A stretch of 64,000 nt of DNA from NCBI GenBank assembly GCA_902489075.1, contig CABTYO010000001.1, forward strand, positions 124,001-188,000, written 5' to 3'. Positions 1-8,870 of this stretch are shown here, piece by piece. The notes beneath the pieces are model-generated. The model was not told the DNA's origin and did not search any database. It saw only the letters and a program-made list of their open reading frames with translations. The stretch is from an uncultured Faecalicatena sp. Lineage in GTDB: Bacteria; Bacillota; Clostridia; Lachnospirales; Lachnospiraceae. The translations under genes and the position numbers were made by a program. Position 1 is the first letter of the stretch. Each line of letters opens with the position of its first letter.

Positions 1-501
1 ACGGACAGTGTCTGCTTAAAGAAAGCGCTCAGATGGTCCCAGGAGGTCAATGAAGCAATTGCAAAGCTTCCAAAGGAGGAGGTCCGGCCATTCGAGCATG
101 TCAGAGACGTCATTGAAAAGCTGCATGAGACCTGTGATATTGCCATTGTTTCCTCTGCCAATTACGAGGCGGTGAAAGAAGAATGGACAAGATTCGGTCT
201 GCTTGACCATGTGGATGTCCTTCTGGCACAGAATGCAGGCTCCAAGAAAAGCTGCATCGAAAAGCTTCTGACATACGGATATGAGAAAGACCATGTCATC
301 ATGGCGGGCGATGCACCGGGAGACATGGACGCCGCAGAGGCCAACGGAGTCTTCTACTACCCGATCCTTGTATCAAAAGAGGCGGATAGCTGGGAGAACA
401 TGGAGTCTGCTGTGGAAAAAATGAAGGCAGGAACCTTTGCAGGTGAATATCAGGAAGAACTTAAAAAGCAGTTTGTGGATAACCTGTCAAAAGACAGATA
501 A
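1..501 (+). CDS. HAD-family hydrolase, 3' part (cut by window start)
   Basis: The frame is open from base 1, so the N-terminus with the nucleophile Asp motif lies outside the window; 166 residues are visible. The visible part has HAD motif II-like IVSSAN and motif IV-like GDAPGDMDAA, whose acidic residues coordinate Mg2+ in this superfamily. These enzymes are usually cytosolic phosphatases of small metabolites; the substrate cannot be told. It lies 37 bases upstream of a GH3 gene on the same strand, so it may belong to the same transcription unit. Confidence 0.8.
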   Translation, partial: TDSVCLKKALRWSQEVNEAIAKLPKEEVRPFEHVRDVIEKLHETCDIAIVSSANYEAVKEEWTRFGLLDHVDVLLAQNAGSKKSCIEKLLTYGYEKDHVIMAGDAPGDMDAAEANGVFYYPILVSKEADSWENMESAVEKMKAGTFAGEYQEELKKQFVDNLSKDR

Positions 502-538
502 CAAAAGACAAATAGAAAGAATAATGGAGGCAGTGACG

Positions 539-2248
539 ATGGTAAATTTAAAGGAGAAACCGTATTATCTGAACGAGGAACAGATCCAGTGGGTAGAGGA
601 CACGATCGCAGGCATGACAGATGAGGAGAAGATCGGACAGCTGTTCGTCAACATGGTTGCAAATGCTGAGGAGAGAAAGCCGGAGAATATCAAGAAGATT
701 CTGGACACCTATCATCCGGGTGCAATCCGCTACCACAATGCACCGAAAGAGGAGCTGTGGGACATGGCGGACTGTCTGCAGAAGACAACGAAGATCCCAC
801 TTCTGATCGCTTCCAACTGTGAGGCAGGAGGAAACGGAGGCACACAGGGAGGGACTCCCATCGCCAATGGAGCGGCAATGGCAGCCATGGACTGCGAGGA
901 TGCTGTATACGAGATGGCAAAAGTTTCCGCACGCGAGGCCGCTGCAGTAGGCTGCAACTGGAACTTTGCACCGATCGTGGACCTGACTTACAACTGGCGC
1001 AATACGATCGTACAGCTCCGCGCATTCAACGACAACCCGGACGATGTGATCCGCTATGCAAAATCATTTTTCAAGGGGATGAGGACACAGAACATTGCCA
1101 CCTGTATGAAACATTTCCCGGGAGACGGCACGGAGGAGAATGACCAGCATCTGATCATGGGCGTGAATGATTTTGACTGTGAAAAATGGGACCAGACCTT
1201 CGGAAGGGTCTACAAAGAACTGATCGACGAGGGCGTCATGACGATTATGGCGGGGCATATCGCACTCCCGGCATATTCCAGAAAGCTGCGCCCGGGCATC
1301 AAGGATGAGGACATCCGTCCGGCAACGCTGGCACCGGAGCTGATCACAGACCTGTTAAAAGGACAGCTTGGGTTCAATGGACTGGTAGTGACCGACGCTT
1401 CCCATATGATCGGCATGTTCGGTGCGACGATCCCGAGAAGTGAGCAGGTGCCTCAGGCAATCGCGGCAGGATGCGATATGTATCTCTTCTTCAATGACAG
1501 AGACGAGGACTTCGGCTATATGATGGAAGGCTACCGAAACGGGACGATTACTGAGGAACGTCTGAATGATGCGCTCCACAGAATCCTGGGAGTGAAAGCG
1601 GCGCTGAATCTTCACAGGCTTCAGAAGGAAGGCAGACTGACAGAACCAAAAGAGAATCTAAAGGTTGTAGGCTGCGCAGAGCATCATCAGGTATCCCGTG
1701 AGATGGCGGACAAGTATGTCACACTCGTGAAAGACCGCTTACATTACCTGCCGATGACCCCGGAAAAATATAAGAGGATTAAGCTGGTCTACATCGGTTC
1801 AGAGGCAACCGTGATTGCAGGAACAAAATTCGAGTCCAATGACAAGAATATCATCGCCGATATTGTATCCCAGCTTAAGGCGGCCGGGTTCGATGTTGAC
1901 GCGGAGGTTGCGGCAAAGAAGGGCAAAATGGAGGAATTCAAAAAGAACTACGACTGCGTTCTTCTGATCCTCAATATCCAGGGATTCGCCCAGTACAACA
2001 CCATGCGCGTAAAATGGGATGAGCCTGCAAAGCAGCCATGGTACATGTCAGAGCTGCCGACCTTCGTGGTTTCCTTAAGCAATACAAACAACCTGATCGA
2101 CGTGCCGATGGCAAGATGCTATATCAATGCTTATATGGATCATCATGAGAGCTTCGCCGCAGTGCTGGAGAAGATGATGGGCAAAAGCGAATTCAAAGGA
2201 AGATACAATGACAACGTATTCTGTGGAAGATGGGAGACCAGGTTTTAG
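539..2248 (+). CDS. glycoside hydrolase family 3, beta-N-acetylhexosaminidase-type
   Basis: A 569-residue cytosolic GH3 TIM-barrel protein with no signal peptide. It has the N-acetylhexosaminidase-like motif KHFPGDG followed by DQH about 200 residues in, where NagZ enzymes carry the acid/base His loop, and the nucleophile candidate D286 in GLVVTDASH. A C-terminal alpha/beta region of about 200 residues follows the barrel. The frame opens earlier, but ATG 539 is chosen because GGAGG at 526-530 sits 8 bases upstream. The GPH symporter that follows suggests it cleaves an imported beta-linked (amino)sugar glycoside. A beta-glucosidase role cannot be excluded. Confidence 0.85.
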   Translation: MVNLKEKPYYLNEEQIQWVEDTIAGMTDEEKIGQLFVNMVANAEERKPENIKKILDTYHPGAIRYHNAPKEELWDMADCLQKTTKIPLLIASNCEAGGNGGTQGGTPIANGAAMAAMDCEDAVYEMAKVSAREAAAVGCNWNFAPIVDLTYNWRNTIVQLRAFNDNPDDVIRYAKSFFKGMRTQNIATCMKHFPGDGTEENDQHLIMGVNDFDCEKWDQTFGRVYKELIDEGVMTIMAGHIALPAYSRKLRPGIKDEDIRPATLAPELITDLLKGQLGFNGLVVTDASHMIGMFGATIPRSEQVPQAIAAGCDMYLFFNDRDEDFGYMMEGYRNGTITEERLNDALHRILGVKAALNLHRLQKEGRLTEPKENLKVVGCAEHHQVSREMADKYVTLVKDRLHYLPMTPEKYKRIKLVYIGSEATVIAGTKFESNDKNIIADIVSQLKAAGFDVDAEVAAKKGKMEEFKKNYDCVLLILNIQGFAQYNTMRVKWDEPAKQPWYMSELPTFVVSLSNTNNLIDVPMARCYINAYMDHHESFAAVLEKMMGKSEFKGRYNDNVFCGRWETRF

Positions 2249-2313
2249 ACATATCAGTCGGCAAAGCGATTTGCCGATCAATGACTGGCCTGGAATTGGG
2301 AGAGGTGTAGAAG

Positions 2314-3732
2314 ATGAATGAAAAGACAGTAAAGCCATTTGGCATCAAAGATAAGATTGGTTATATGTTCGGTGATTTTGGAAATGATTTCACCTTTATG
2401 TTCTCCAGTACGTTCCTTATGGTATTTTACATGAAGGTACTGGGAATCAGCGGGGCAGTGGTGGGAACACTGTTCCTGGTGGCAAGGTTCATAGATGCAT
2501 TTACAGATGTGACCATGGGACGGATCGTGGATACATGCAGGCCCGGTAAAGATGGCAAATTCAAACGATGGATCCGCATCATGGCGGGTCCGGTGGCAAT
2601 CGCCAGCTTCCTGATGTATCAGACGGCCATGGCAGACGCATCCATGACGGTCAGGATTATTTACATGTATGTGACCTATATTCTCTGGGGCAGCATCTGC
2701 TATACCGGAATCAACATTCCGTATGGCTCCATGGCATCCGCCATCACAGATGTACCGGAGGAACGTACCGCACTTTCCACATTTCGAAGCATCGGTGCAA
2801 CCCTTGCACAGCTCGTGATCGGCGTGGGCGGCCCGATGATCATCTACATGACAGATGCATCCGGCGCACAGATCATCCGGAATGACGGGAAAATTTTCCC
2901 GGTAGTTGCAGGTATTTTCTCCATTTGTGCCATCATCTGTTACGTGATCTGCTATAAATGTACAACAGAGCGCATCAAGATCGAACCGGACACGAATGCA
3001 GAGAAAATCTCCCTGGCAAAAACTTTTGGGGCGATCTTCTCCAACCGGGCACTGCTCGGAATCGTAGGGGCAGCGATCTTCCTGCTATTAAGCTCCCTGA
3101 TGCTCAACAGCGTCAATACATATCTATATGCAGATTATTTTGGGAATGTAAAAGCACTTTCTACCTATAATATGATCACTATGGTCTGTTCCCTGCTGAT
3201 GGCATCCATTACAGGAGCAGTGGTAAAAAGATTCGGAAAGAAAGAGTCCGCAGCTGTGGCGACTATTTTTACAGGAGTTATTTTCCTGGCGCTGGGCCTC
3301 TTAAAAGTGCAAAATGTCTGGATGTTCGTGATCATCGCAGCAATCGGATTCTTAGGAGTAAATTATTTTAACCTGATCATCTGGGCAAATATCATCGATG
3401 TGATTGATGATGTGGAGGTCCGGACCGGAAAGAGAGAGGACGGCACCGTCTATGCAGTATACTCCTTCGCAAGAAAAGTAGGACAGGCACTCGCCGGAGG
3501 CCTGGGCGGATATGCACTGGGACTGATCGGATACGCGTCTGCCGCAAAGACCCAGACAGAGCCCGTGTTGAACGGACTCTACAAGCTGGCAACAATCGTG
3601 CCGGGCATCCTCTTTCTCTGTGTTGCCCTGATGCTGATCTTCGTATATCCTCTGACAAAGAAAAAAGTAGAGGCAAACGTAGAATTTTTAAGAGCAAAAA
3701 GAGACGGAAGTAAAGTAGAAGAAGCAGAATAA
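2314..3732 (+). CDS. GPH-family sugar:cation symporter (MFS, MelB-like)
   Basis: A 472-residue polytopic membrane protein with about 12 hydrophobic segments. N-terminal GYMFGDFGNDF and the loop after helix 2 (FIDAFTDVTMGRIVDT) are typical of glycoside-pentoside-hexuronide:cation symporters. It starts 65 bases after the GH3 gene, with GGGAGAGG as ribosome binding site, so the two are probably co-transcribed as an uptake-plus-hydrolysis pair. The substrate is not identifiable. The C-terminus is charged and cytosolic. Confidence 0.88.
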   Translation: MNEKTVKPFGIKDKIGYMFGDFGNDFTFMFSSTFLMVFYMKVLGISGAVVGTLFLVARFIDAFTDVTMGRIVDTCRPGKDGKFKRWIRIMAGPVAIASFLMYQTAMADASMTVRIIYMYVTYILWGSICYTGINIPYGSMASAITDVPEERTALSTFRSIGATLAQLVIGVGGPMIIYMTDASGAQIIRNDGKIFPVVAGIFSICAIICYVICYKCTTERIKIEPDTNAEKISLAKTFGAIFSNRALLGIVGAAIFLLLSSLMLNSVNTYLYADYFGNVKALSTYNMITMVCSLLMASITGAVVKRFGKKESAAVATIFTGVIFLALGLLKVQNVWMFVIIAAIGFLGVNYFNLIIWANIIDVIDDVEVRTGKREDGTVYAVYSFARKVGQALAGGLGGYALGLIGYASAAKTQTEPVLNGLYKLATIVPGILFLCVALMLIFVYPLTKKKVEANVEFLRAKRDGSKVEEAE

Positions 3733-3771
3733 AAAATAGAGTATCAGAATATTACCACGAAATAGTACTGA

Positions 3772-4452
3772 AAAGTTGCGGCAATCACCATTGATGATCT
3801 TCTGCGGGATGGTTACCAGGCTGTGTTTGTCGGGACAGGGGTATGGCGTCCGAATGCTCTCCATATCAAGGGGGAGACTCTGGGGCATGTACACTTTGGA
3901 ATTAATTACCTGAATAATCCGGACAGTTTCCATCTGGGAGAGAGTGTCATTGTGATCGGAGCGGGAAATGCGGCCATGGATGTGGCAAGAACGGCTCTTA
4001 GAAAGGGTGTCAGAAATCTGCAGTGTTTTTCCAGGGAATCAAAGGTCGCAGCCAGCAAACACGAGTTTGAGTATGCTGTTCTGGAGGGTGTAGAGTTTCT
4101 GTACTGTAAGATTCCGGTTGAGATCACAGATGAAGGCGTCATCTTCGCGGATGCACTGGAAAAAGAGGATGGAACCATAGAACAGCTGCCGGGGACAGAA
4201 AAATTATATCCTGCCGACAGCGTAATCATTTCCATCAGCCAGGGACCCCGCAACCAGCTGGTTACCACAACAAAGGGGCTGGATGCCAACAGCCGGGGGC
4301 TGCTTGTCGCAGATGACAGGGGACATACCACCCGGCCGGAGATATTCGCAAGCGGTGATGTCGTGGCTGGCGCAAGGACCGTGGTAGAAGCTGTGGCGCA
4401 CTCCAAGATCGTGGCAGAGTCCATGGACAGCTATATGCAGAGTCTGAAATAG
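3772..4452 (+). pseudogene. 5'-truncated GltD-like FAD/NAD(P) oxidoreductase
   Basis: The translated frame matches the C-terminal half of the glutamate synthase small subunit / FAD-dependent oxidoreductase family: a DGYQAVFVGTG strand, the dinucleotide-binding motif VIVIGAGNAAMDVA and the FAD-contacting ASGDVVAGARTVVEA end. Family members are about 450-490 residues; only about 226 remain, and the N-terminal Fe-S and first FAD-binding parts are missing. Upstream the frame is closed at once by TAG (3763) and TGA (3769). The first ATG (3823) is inside the fold and has no ribosome binding site. This is read as a deletion remnant fused downstream of the symporter gene. Confidence 0.8.
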
Positions 4453-4464
4453 TTATAGAAATTT

Positions 4465-4495
4465 TGTGGATTTTAACCTCCACAGGTAGTATAAT
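4465..4495 (+). promoter_or_regulatory. inverted repeat and -10 box upstream of the DUF975 gene
   Basis: TGTGGA (4465-4470) and TCCACA (4479-4484) form a 6-bp inverted repeat just before TATAAT (4490-4495). The -35 match is poor, so this may be a regulated promoter with the repeat as operator. Inferred from sequence only. Confidence 0.35.
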
Positions 4496-4559
4496 GAAGA
4501 AAGCTTTAACGAAAAAACTTCAAGAAAAAGGCTAATATACACAGGAGGTTAAATTTATT

Positions 4560-5267
4560 ATGTGGATGCGGGCAGATTTAAAAATGAGAGGGAAGCAGGC
4601 ATTTTACAGAAACTACTGGTCATCAGTCGTGACAGCCCTGATAATGCTGATCATAACGGGGGCACTTACGACATCGAATGCAAAGCGTGTGAGGGATAAC
4701 CACTCTTATAGAGGAGGAAGCTTCTTTTCACCGCAGGCGCTGATCTATGCAACATTTACACTGCTTGCGGCAGTGATTGCCGTGGGGATAATCGTACTCA
4801 AGATTTTCGTGGGGAATGCCCTGCTGGTTGGGGGAAGCAGATTCTTTGTCCTGAACCAGACTGATACGCCGAAGGTTGGAACACTTGGATATGTATTTAA
4901 GTCAGGCAACTTTAGCAATGTAGTGATTGTGATGTTTATGAGAGATCTGTTTACATTTTTATGGTCACTTTTATTCTTTGTACCGGGAGTAATCAAGTTC
5001 TATGAATACCGGATGGTGCCGTATATTCTTGCAGAGAATCCTGCGATGCCGAGAGAAGAGGCATTCCTGATCAGCAAGAGGATGATGACAGGGCAGAAGT
5101 GGAATACATTCGTGCTGGATCTGTCATTTATCGGATGGATTATCCTGTCAGCCATGACAGGGGGGATCCTGGGCATATTCTATGTAGAACCGTACCGTCA
5201 GGCAACGATCGCAGAACTGTATTCTGTGAATCGCGCGATGGCATATCAGAATGGGTATATCAGATAA
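4560..5267 (+). CDS. DUF975 family membrane protein
   Basis: A 235-residue integral membrane protein. It begins with the DUF975 signature region (LKMRGKQAFYRNYWSS) followed by a hydrophobic helix, then three or four further hydrophobic segments, and conserved EYRMVPYILAENP and FLISKRMMTGQKW near residues 145-180. DUF975 proteins are of unknown function. AGGAGG at 4543-4548 supports ATG 4560. It stands alone, with a promoter-like region upstream and a strong terminator downstream. Confidence 0.85.
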   Translation: MWMRADLKMRGKQAFYRNYWSSVVTALIMLIITGALTTSNAKRVRDNHSYRGGSFFSPQALIYATFTLLAAVIAVGIIVLKIFVGNALLVGGSRFFVLNQTDTPKVGTLGYVFKSGNFSNVVIVMFMRDLFTFLWSLLFFVPGVIKFYEYRMVPYILAENPAMPREEAFLISKRMMTGQKWNTFVLDLSFIGWIILSAMTGGILGIFYVEPYRQATIAELYSVNRAMAYQNGYIR

Positions 5268-5293
5268 GGAAGATAATAACCATAATAAATAAG

Positions 5294-5336
5294 AGAAGAC
5301 AGCTAAGAGAGGAAAACTCAGAGCTGTCTTCTTTTA
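5294..5336 (+). terminator. Rho-independent terminator after DUF975
   Basis: An 11-bp perfect stem, AGAAGACAGCT (5294-5304) with AGCTGTCTTCT (5322-5332), is followed by TTT. Confidence 0.85.
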
Positions 5337-5531
5337 TTTCATACAAACTTTATAGAATCTTTATTGACGGCACACAGGCGGTGTGTTAGTCTGAATCTAT
5401 CTTAAGTGGAAGGCACTCATGCCGGTTTCGATCCACGAGATTTCTATTTTATTCGGTGCTTCATTTTCGAAGTTTAATCCGTGATTTAGAAAAGTTACTT
5501 AACAAAAAAATTACAAAGGAGGCACACGCCT

Positions 5532-6572
5532 ATGGCAAAAACACTGAAACACTATTTCCCGACGATTCAAACAAGGAAGGAGGTACTGAAAGAAATCAGG
5601 AACAACAAGGAACTGCGTGATATTTTTGATTTGTGGAAGGAAGAAGAGCAAGAAGAATTTCTTGATTTCTGTACAGGGGCAAAAGGTGTAAAGATACTGT
5701 ATGATTCCTTTTTTAAGGAAATATTCAGCCCGGAATATCATCCGGAAAGACTGGAGACGATACTGTCGCTTATCCTGGAGAGGAGAGTGACTATCCGGCA
5801 GGTTCTGCCTAATGATTCTGTAAGAATTGCGGATGAGCAGAGTCTTCTGATCACAGACATGCTTGTGGAATTAGAGGACGGAAGTATGGCAAATATCGAA
5901 ATCCAAAAGCTTGGCTATGCATTTCCAGGGCAGAGAGTAGCCTGTTATTCAGCAGACACCCTTCTGAGACAGTATAAAAGAGTGAAGAGCGAACAGGAAA
6001 AACGTTTTACTTACAGAGATATAAAGAATGTATATACGATTGTCTTTTTTGAGAAGAGTACTCAGGAGTTTCATTTATTGAAAGAACAGTATATACATAG
6101 ATCCAGGCAGATCTTTAATACAGGTCTGGAACTGGAAACACTACAGGAGTACATCTTAATTCCTCTTGACATCTTTAAAGAAAGCATGCACAATAAAACT
6201 GTAGACAATGAACTCGATGCATGGCTGTCATTTATGGCGTTTGATGAGCTGGACCGGATTATCGAGCTAATCGAGTTATATCCGGGGTTTAGAGTCATGT
6301 ATGGGGAAATATATGATATGTGCCGTAATATCGAAAGGGTGATGCAGATGTACTCAAAAGAACTGGCTGAGCTGGACAGGAATACTGTGCGGTATATGAT
6401 AGAAGAACAGGAAAGGACAATCAAGGAGCTTGCAGAAAAGCTGAACCAAAAGGATGAGACTCTGAATAAAACGGAAGAAGCATTGAGTCAGAAAGAGGAA
6501 CAACTGACTATGCAGGCAGAAGAAATTGCAGCTTTAAAAAAGAAATTGGAAGAACTATTACCAAAGGATTAA
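5532..6572 (+). CDS. Rpn-family recombination-promoting nuclease / PDDEXK_2 protein
   Basis: A 346-residue protein with a PD-(D/E)XK core. An acidic residue in LLITDMLVEL (D109) is followed by E123 and Q125 in NIEIQKLG, the D...ExQ arrangement of the Rpn/PDDEXK_2 family. An N-terminal segment FDSFFKEIF-like (here YDSFFKEIF, about residue 58) is also typical. The last 60 residues are a heptad-rich coiled coil (Glu/Lys/Gln-rich). Rpn proteins are DNA endonucleases linked to recombination and, in recent work, phage defence. AAGGAGG precedes ATG 5532. It is a solitary gene between terminators. About 190 bases upstream hold no recognisable gene. Confidence 0.85.
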   Translation: MAKTLKHYFPTIQTRKEVLKEIRNNKELRDIFDLWKEEEQEEFLDFCTGAKGVKILYDSFFKEIFSPEYHPERLETILSLILERRVTIRQVLPNDSVRIADEQSLLITDMLVELEDGSMANIEIQKLGYAFPGQRVACYSADTLLRQYKRVKSEQEKRFTYRDIKNVYTIVFFEKSTQEFHLLKEQYIHRSRQIFNTGLELETLQEYILIPLDIFKESMHNKTVDNELDAWLSFMAFDELDRIIELIELYPGFRVMYGEIYDMCRNIERVMQMYSKELAELDRNTVRYMIEEQERTIKELAEKLNQKDETLNKTEEALSQKEEQLTMQAEEIAALKKKLEELLPKD

Positions 6573-6587
6573 AGAAATTAAAAAATG

Positions 6588-6628
6588 AGCTCTGAATCTG
6601 TACTTCACACAAATTCAGAGCTTTTTTT
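6588..6628. terminator. bidirectional terminator between convergent genes
   Basis: AGCTCTGAAT (6588-6597) pairs with ATTCAGAGCT (6613-6622), with a T tract on the right and an A tract on the left. It can serve both the Rpn gene (+) and the permease (-). Confidence 0.85.
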
Positions 6629-6665
6629 GAAATATAGGAAACTTTGTTCAAACAAGAATCCAAAA

Positions 6666-8039
6666 CTATATCAATACATACTTCAGTACGAACAGGATCG
6701 CCAGAATATACATCAGCAGGCTGATCTTCTTCTCCTTAGCCTTTCCTGTGATCAGGTTGATCACTACGTAAGAGATAACGCCAAGAGCGATACCTTCGGA
6801 AATACTGTACATAAACGGCATTGCGATGATACAGATGAATGCCGGCAGAGTCTCTGTGTAATCTTCAAAGTCGATCTTGACGATGGAAGTCAGCATCAGG
6901 AATCCTACAATAATCAGTGCAGGAGCCGTTGCAAAGGACGGGATCGCCAGGAAGATCGGTGATAAGAACAGTGACAGTCCGAACAGGATTGCTGCTGTGA
7001 TACTTGTAAGTCCTGTACGTCCGCCTTCAGATACACCGGATGCACTTTCTACGAACGTTGTTGTTGTAGAAGTTCCCAGAACTGCACCTACGGATGTGCC
7101 GACAGCGTCTGCCATCAGGGCGCCTTTGATCTTAGGAAGCTTTCCATCTTTATCGAGCATATCTGCTTTGGATGCAACACCGATCAGAGTTCCAAGTGTA
7201 TCAAACATATCTACGAACAGGAATGCGAACATAATGATGACGAAATCCAAAGTAAATACTTTTGAGAAATCCAGGTGCATAAAGGTCGGTGCCAGGCTCG
7301 GGACTGAAAATCCTGCTGAAAAATCAGGAAGCAGGCTGAACCATCCGGCGTCCGGTGTTGGTTTATAAAGGCCGACCAGCTGACAGATGATTCCGAGTAT
7401 CCAGGTACTTAAGATACCCCAGAGAATATTTCCCTTCACCTGTTTAATTACGAGTATCGCGGTGATCAGCAGGCCGATCAGAGCGAGCAGAACGGTGATT
7501 CCTTCTGTGTTAAAGGTTCCGTTCTTGATGGAACTCTTGAAGGAGAACATGCTGACTAAAGTGGAAGAGTCCACAACAATCTTGGCATTCTGCAGCCCGA
7601 TAAATGCGATAAATAATCCGATACCTACAGAAACAGCATGTTTTAAGTTGATCGGAATCGCGTTAAAAATTGCCTCCCGGACATTCGTCAATGATAAAAG
7701 GATGAAGATAAGACCTTCTACAAATACGGCACTTAATGCCATCTCCCAGGTATAGCCCATGCCCATGACTACGGTATATGTAAAATAGGCATTGAGCCCC
7801 ATGCCAGGTGCAAGGACGAATGGGTAGTTAGACAGAATTGCCATCAGGCAGGTCGCAATAAATGCTGCCAGTGCAGTCGCTGTAAATACAGCCCCCCTGT
7901 CCATTCCTGATTCTGAAAGGATGTTCGGGTTAACGGCCAGGATATAGGCCATGGTCATAAATGTTGTGATACCTGCCAGTATCTCGGTCTTTACGTCTGT
8001 GTTGTTTTCTTTCAAATGAAAAATCTTTTCTAAGTTCAT
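6666..8039 (-). CDS. NCS2-family purine permease (adenine/guanine/hypoxanthine type)
   Basis: A 457-residue membrane transporter of the AzgA/PbuG branch of NCS2. N-terminal ITTFMTMAYILAVNP, VLAPGMGLNAYFTY, the FVDMFDTLGTLIGVA segment and GTSTTTTFVESASGVSEGGRTGLT are characteristic signatures of this branch. A strong ribosome binding site (GGAGG on the minus strand) precedes the ATG at 8039. A purine riboswitch about 330 bases upstream on the same strand supports purine transport and indicates repression when guanine or hypoxanthine is plentiful. Confidence 0.92.
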   Translation of the reverse strand: MNLEKIFHLKENNTDVKTEILAGITTFMTMAYILAVNPNILSESGMDRGAVFTATALAAFIATCLMAILSNYPFVLAPGMGLNAYFTYTVVMGMGYTWEMALSAVFVEGLIFILLSLTNVREAIFNAIPINLKHAVSVGIGLFIAFIGLQNAKIVVDSSTLVSMFSFKSSIKNGTFNTEGITVLLALIGLLITAILVIKQVKGNILWGILSTWILGIICQLVGLYKPTPDAGWFSLLPDFSAGFSVPSLAPTFMHLDFSKVFTLDFVIIMFAFLFVDMFDTLGTLIGVASKADMLDKDGKLPKIKGALMADAVGTSVGAVLGTSTTTTFVESASGVSEGGRTGLTSITAAILFGLSLFLSPIFLAIPSFATAPALIIVGFLMLTSIVKIDFEDYTETLPAFICIIAMPFMYSISEGIALGVISYVVINLITGKAKEKKISLLMYILAILFVLKYVLI

Positions 8040-8063
8040 ACTTTCCCTCCTGCCTCCACTCCC

Positions 8064-8080
8064 CGGGGTAAATTTCCCCG
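8064..8080 (-). other. small hairpin next to the permease ribosome binding site
   Basis: CGGGG and CCCCG (5 bp, 7-base loop) lie immediately upstream of the purine-rich Shine-Dalgarno stretch. This could tune translation start or mark the end of the expression platform. Confidence 0.35.
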
Positions 8081-8121
8081 CGAGCTAGTAATGTGTAATG
8101 AAATTTTTATAAATTTAGCTG

Positions 8122-8202
8122 CTTATTGGACCGCAGATGCCAAAACTTCAAATGTCAAAACTGCGAATGCCCAATAAGATAAAACAGCCGGATAAAACAG
8201 CC
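8122..8202 (-). repeat. inverted repeat plus tandem 12-mer in the permease leader
   Basis: CTTATTGG (8122-8129) pairs with CCAATAAG (8171-8178), and inside it CGCAG (8132-8136) pairs with CTGCG (8161-8165). Directly adjoining is GATAAAACAGCC twice (8178-8189 and 8191-8202), separated by one base. No T tract follows on the minus strand, so this is not a plain terminator. Confidence 0.6.
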
Positions 8203-8369
8203 CGGTTCGCCTGCCGCAAAACGACAGATGTGACAGTAACACCTCCTTCTTTCTCATTAGAACCCGGTGACGGCTGTTGTATTACATGTCAGTTCATGTG
8301 GGAAAATAAAATGATAAAAAATAAAAAGACTACCGAAATCACCTATTATCCCTACATGAAACCTTTGGG

Positions 8370-8436
8370 AAATTTATAGGCAGCTATTACGGTAGCTGGT
8401 AGAGACACTCAACCAATTATGAGTCTATATAAATTT
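8370..8436 (-). ncRNA. purine riboswitch aptamer
   Basis: Read on the minus strand, P1 is a perfect 9-bp helix (AAATTTATA with TATAAATTT). P2 is ACTCA/TGAGT with loop TAATTGG. The J2/3 core is GTCTCTACC. P3 is CAGCTA/TAGCTG with loop CCGTAA, whose CC can kiss the GG of the other loop. J3/1 ends in C-T, so the ligand-pairing base corresponding to C74 is C, predicting guanine/hypoxanthine. J1/2 reads TAG where the usual sequence is TAA, and the J3/1 base equivalent to A73 is C. It lies about 330 bases upstream of the NCS2 permease start. Confidence 0.85.
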
Positions 8437-8870
8437 ACAACCTGAAAAATATTTAGTTTAACTAAAAAAGTGTTTGAAGTATATAAATACCATACACTAT
8501 TCGCTGGTGAATTGCAATGTAAAATTTGAAAAAGTTGTGAAAATTATAAGATATGTAGATATTTTGAACGAAAAATTGTGCAAAAGTAACAAAAAATATT
8601 GCTCGGAAAACCAGATGTGGATCAATATTAGGCGAAGTCCAATGGCCGCAGCCGCATCAGCAGGTGCAGCCATCGTCTTCTGTTTTTCATACATTCATGA
8701 TAGCAGTGAATTGTGAATGACATGTGACGAGAATTGGAAAAATTTATTAATTAAATAATAAAATTTCATAAAATGAAAGAGGGGTGCCTATTCCGGCTCT
8801 TGCCAAATCTGAAAGCCGGATGTAAAATGTGTGCAGAAGATTCAGAAAAAAGAGCAGGAGTGGTGAACAC
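8437..8870. other. intergenic stretch without a recognised gene
   Basis: AT-rich DNA between the riboswitch and the next gene. It holds the perfect palindrome TTTAGTT-T-AACTAAA (8452-8466) just upstream of the riboswitch, a likely place for the permease promoter or operator. Short open frames of about 80 codons exist, but they have no ribosome binding site and look like noise. Confidence 0.5.

Noticed and set aside
3769..3771. TGA before the GltD-like fragment as a readthrough or Sec codon
   Set aside because: The preceding codons include another stop (TAG at 3763) and no GltD-like sequence, so this is a deletion junction and not recoding.
5390..5520. Possible tRNA-like T-arm (GGTTTCGATCC) near 5430
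   Set aside because: The flanking bases do not form a T stem, acceptor stem or anticodon arm.
8137..8379. 80-codon plus-strand frame upstream of the purine permease
   Set aside because: It lies over the riboswitch leader on the opposite strand, lacks a ribosome binding site, and its sequence is explained by inverted and direct repeats.
8474..8716. 80-codon frame in the 8.4-8.9 kb gap
   Set aside because: No ribosome binding site, no recognisable protein pattern and AT-driven composition.
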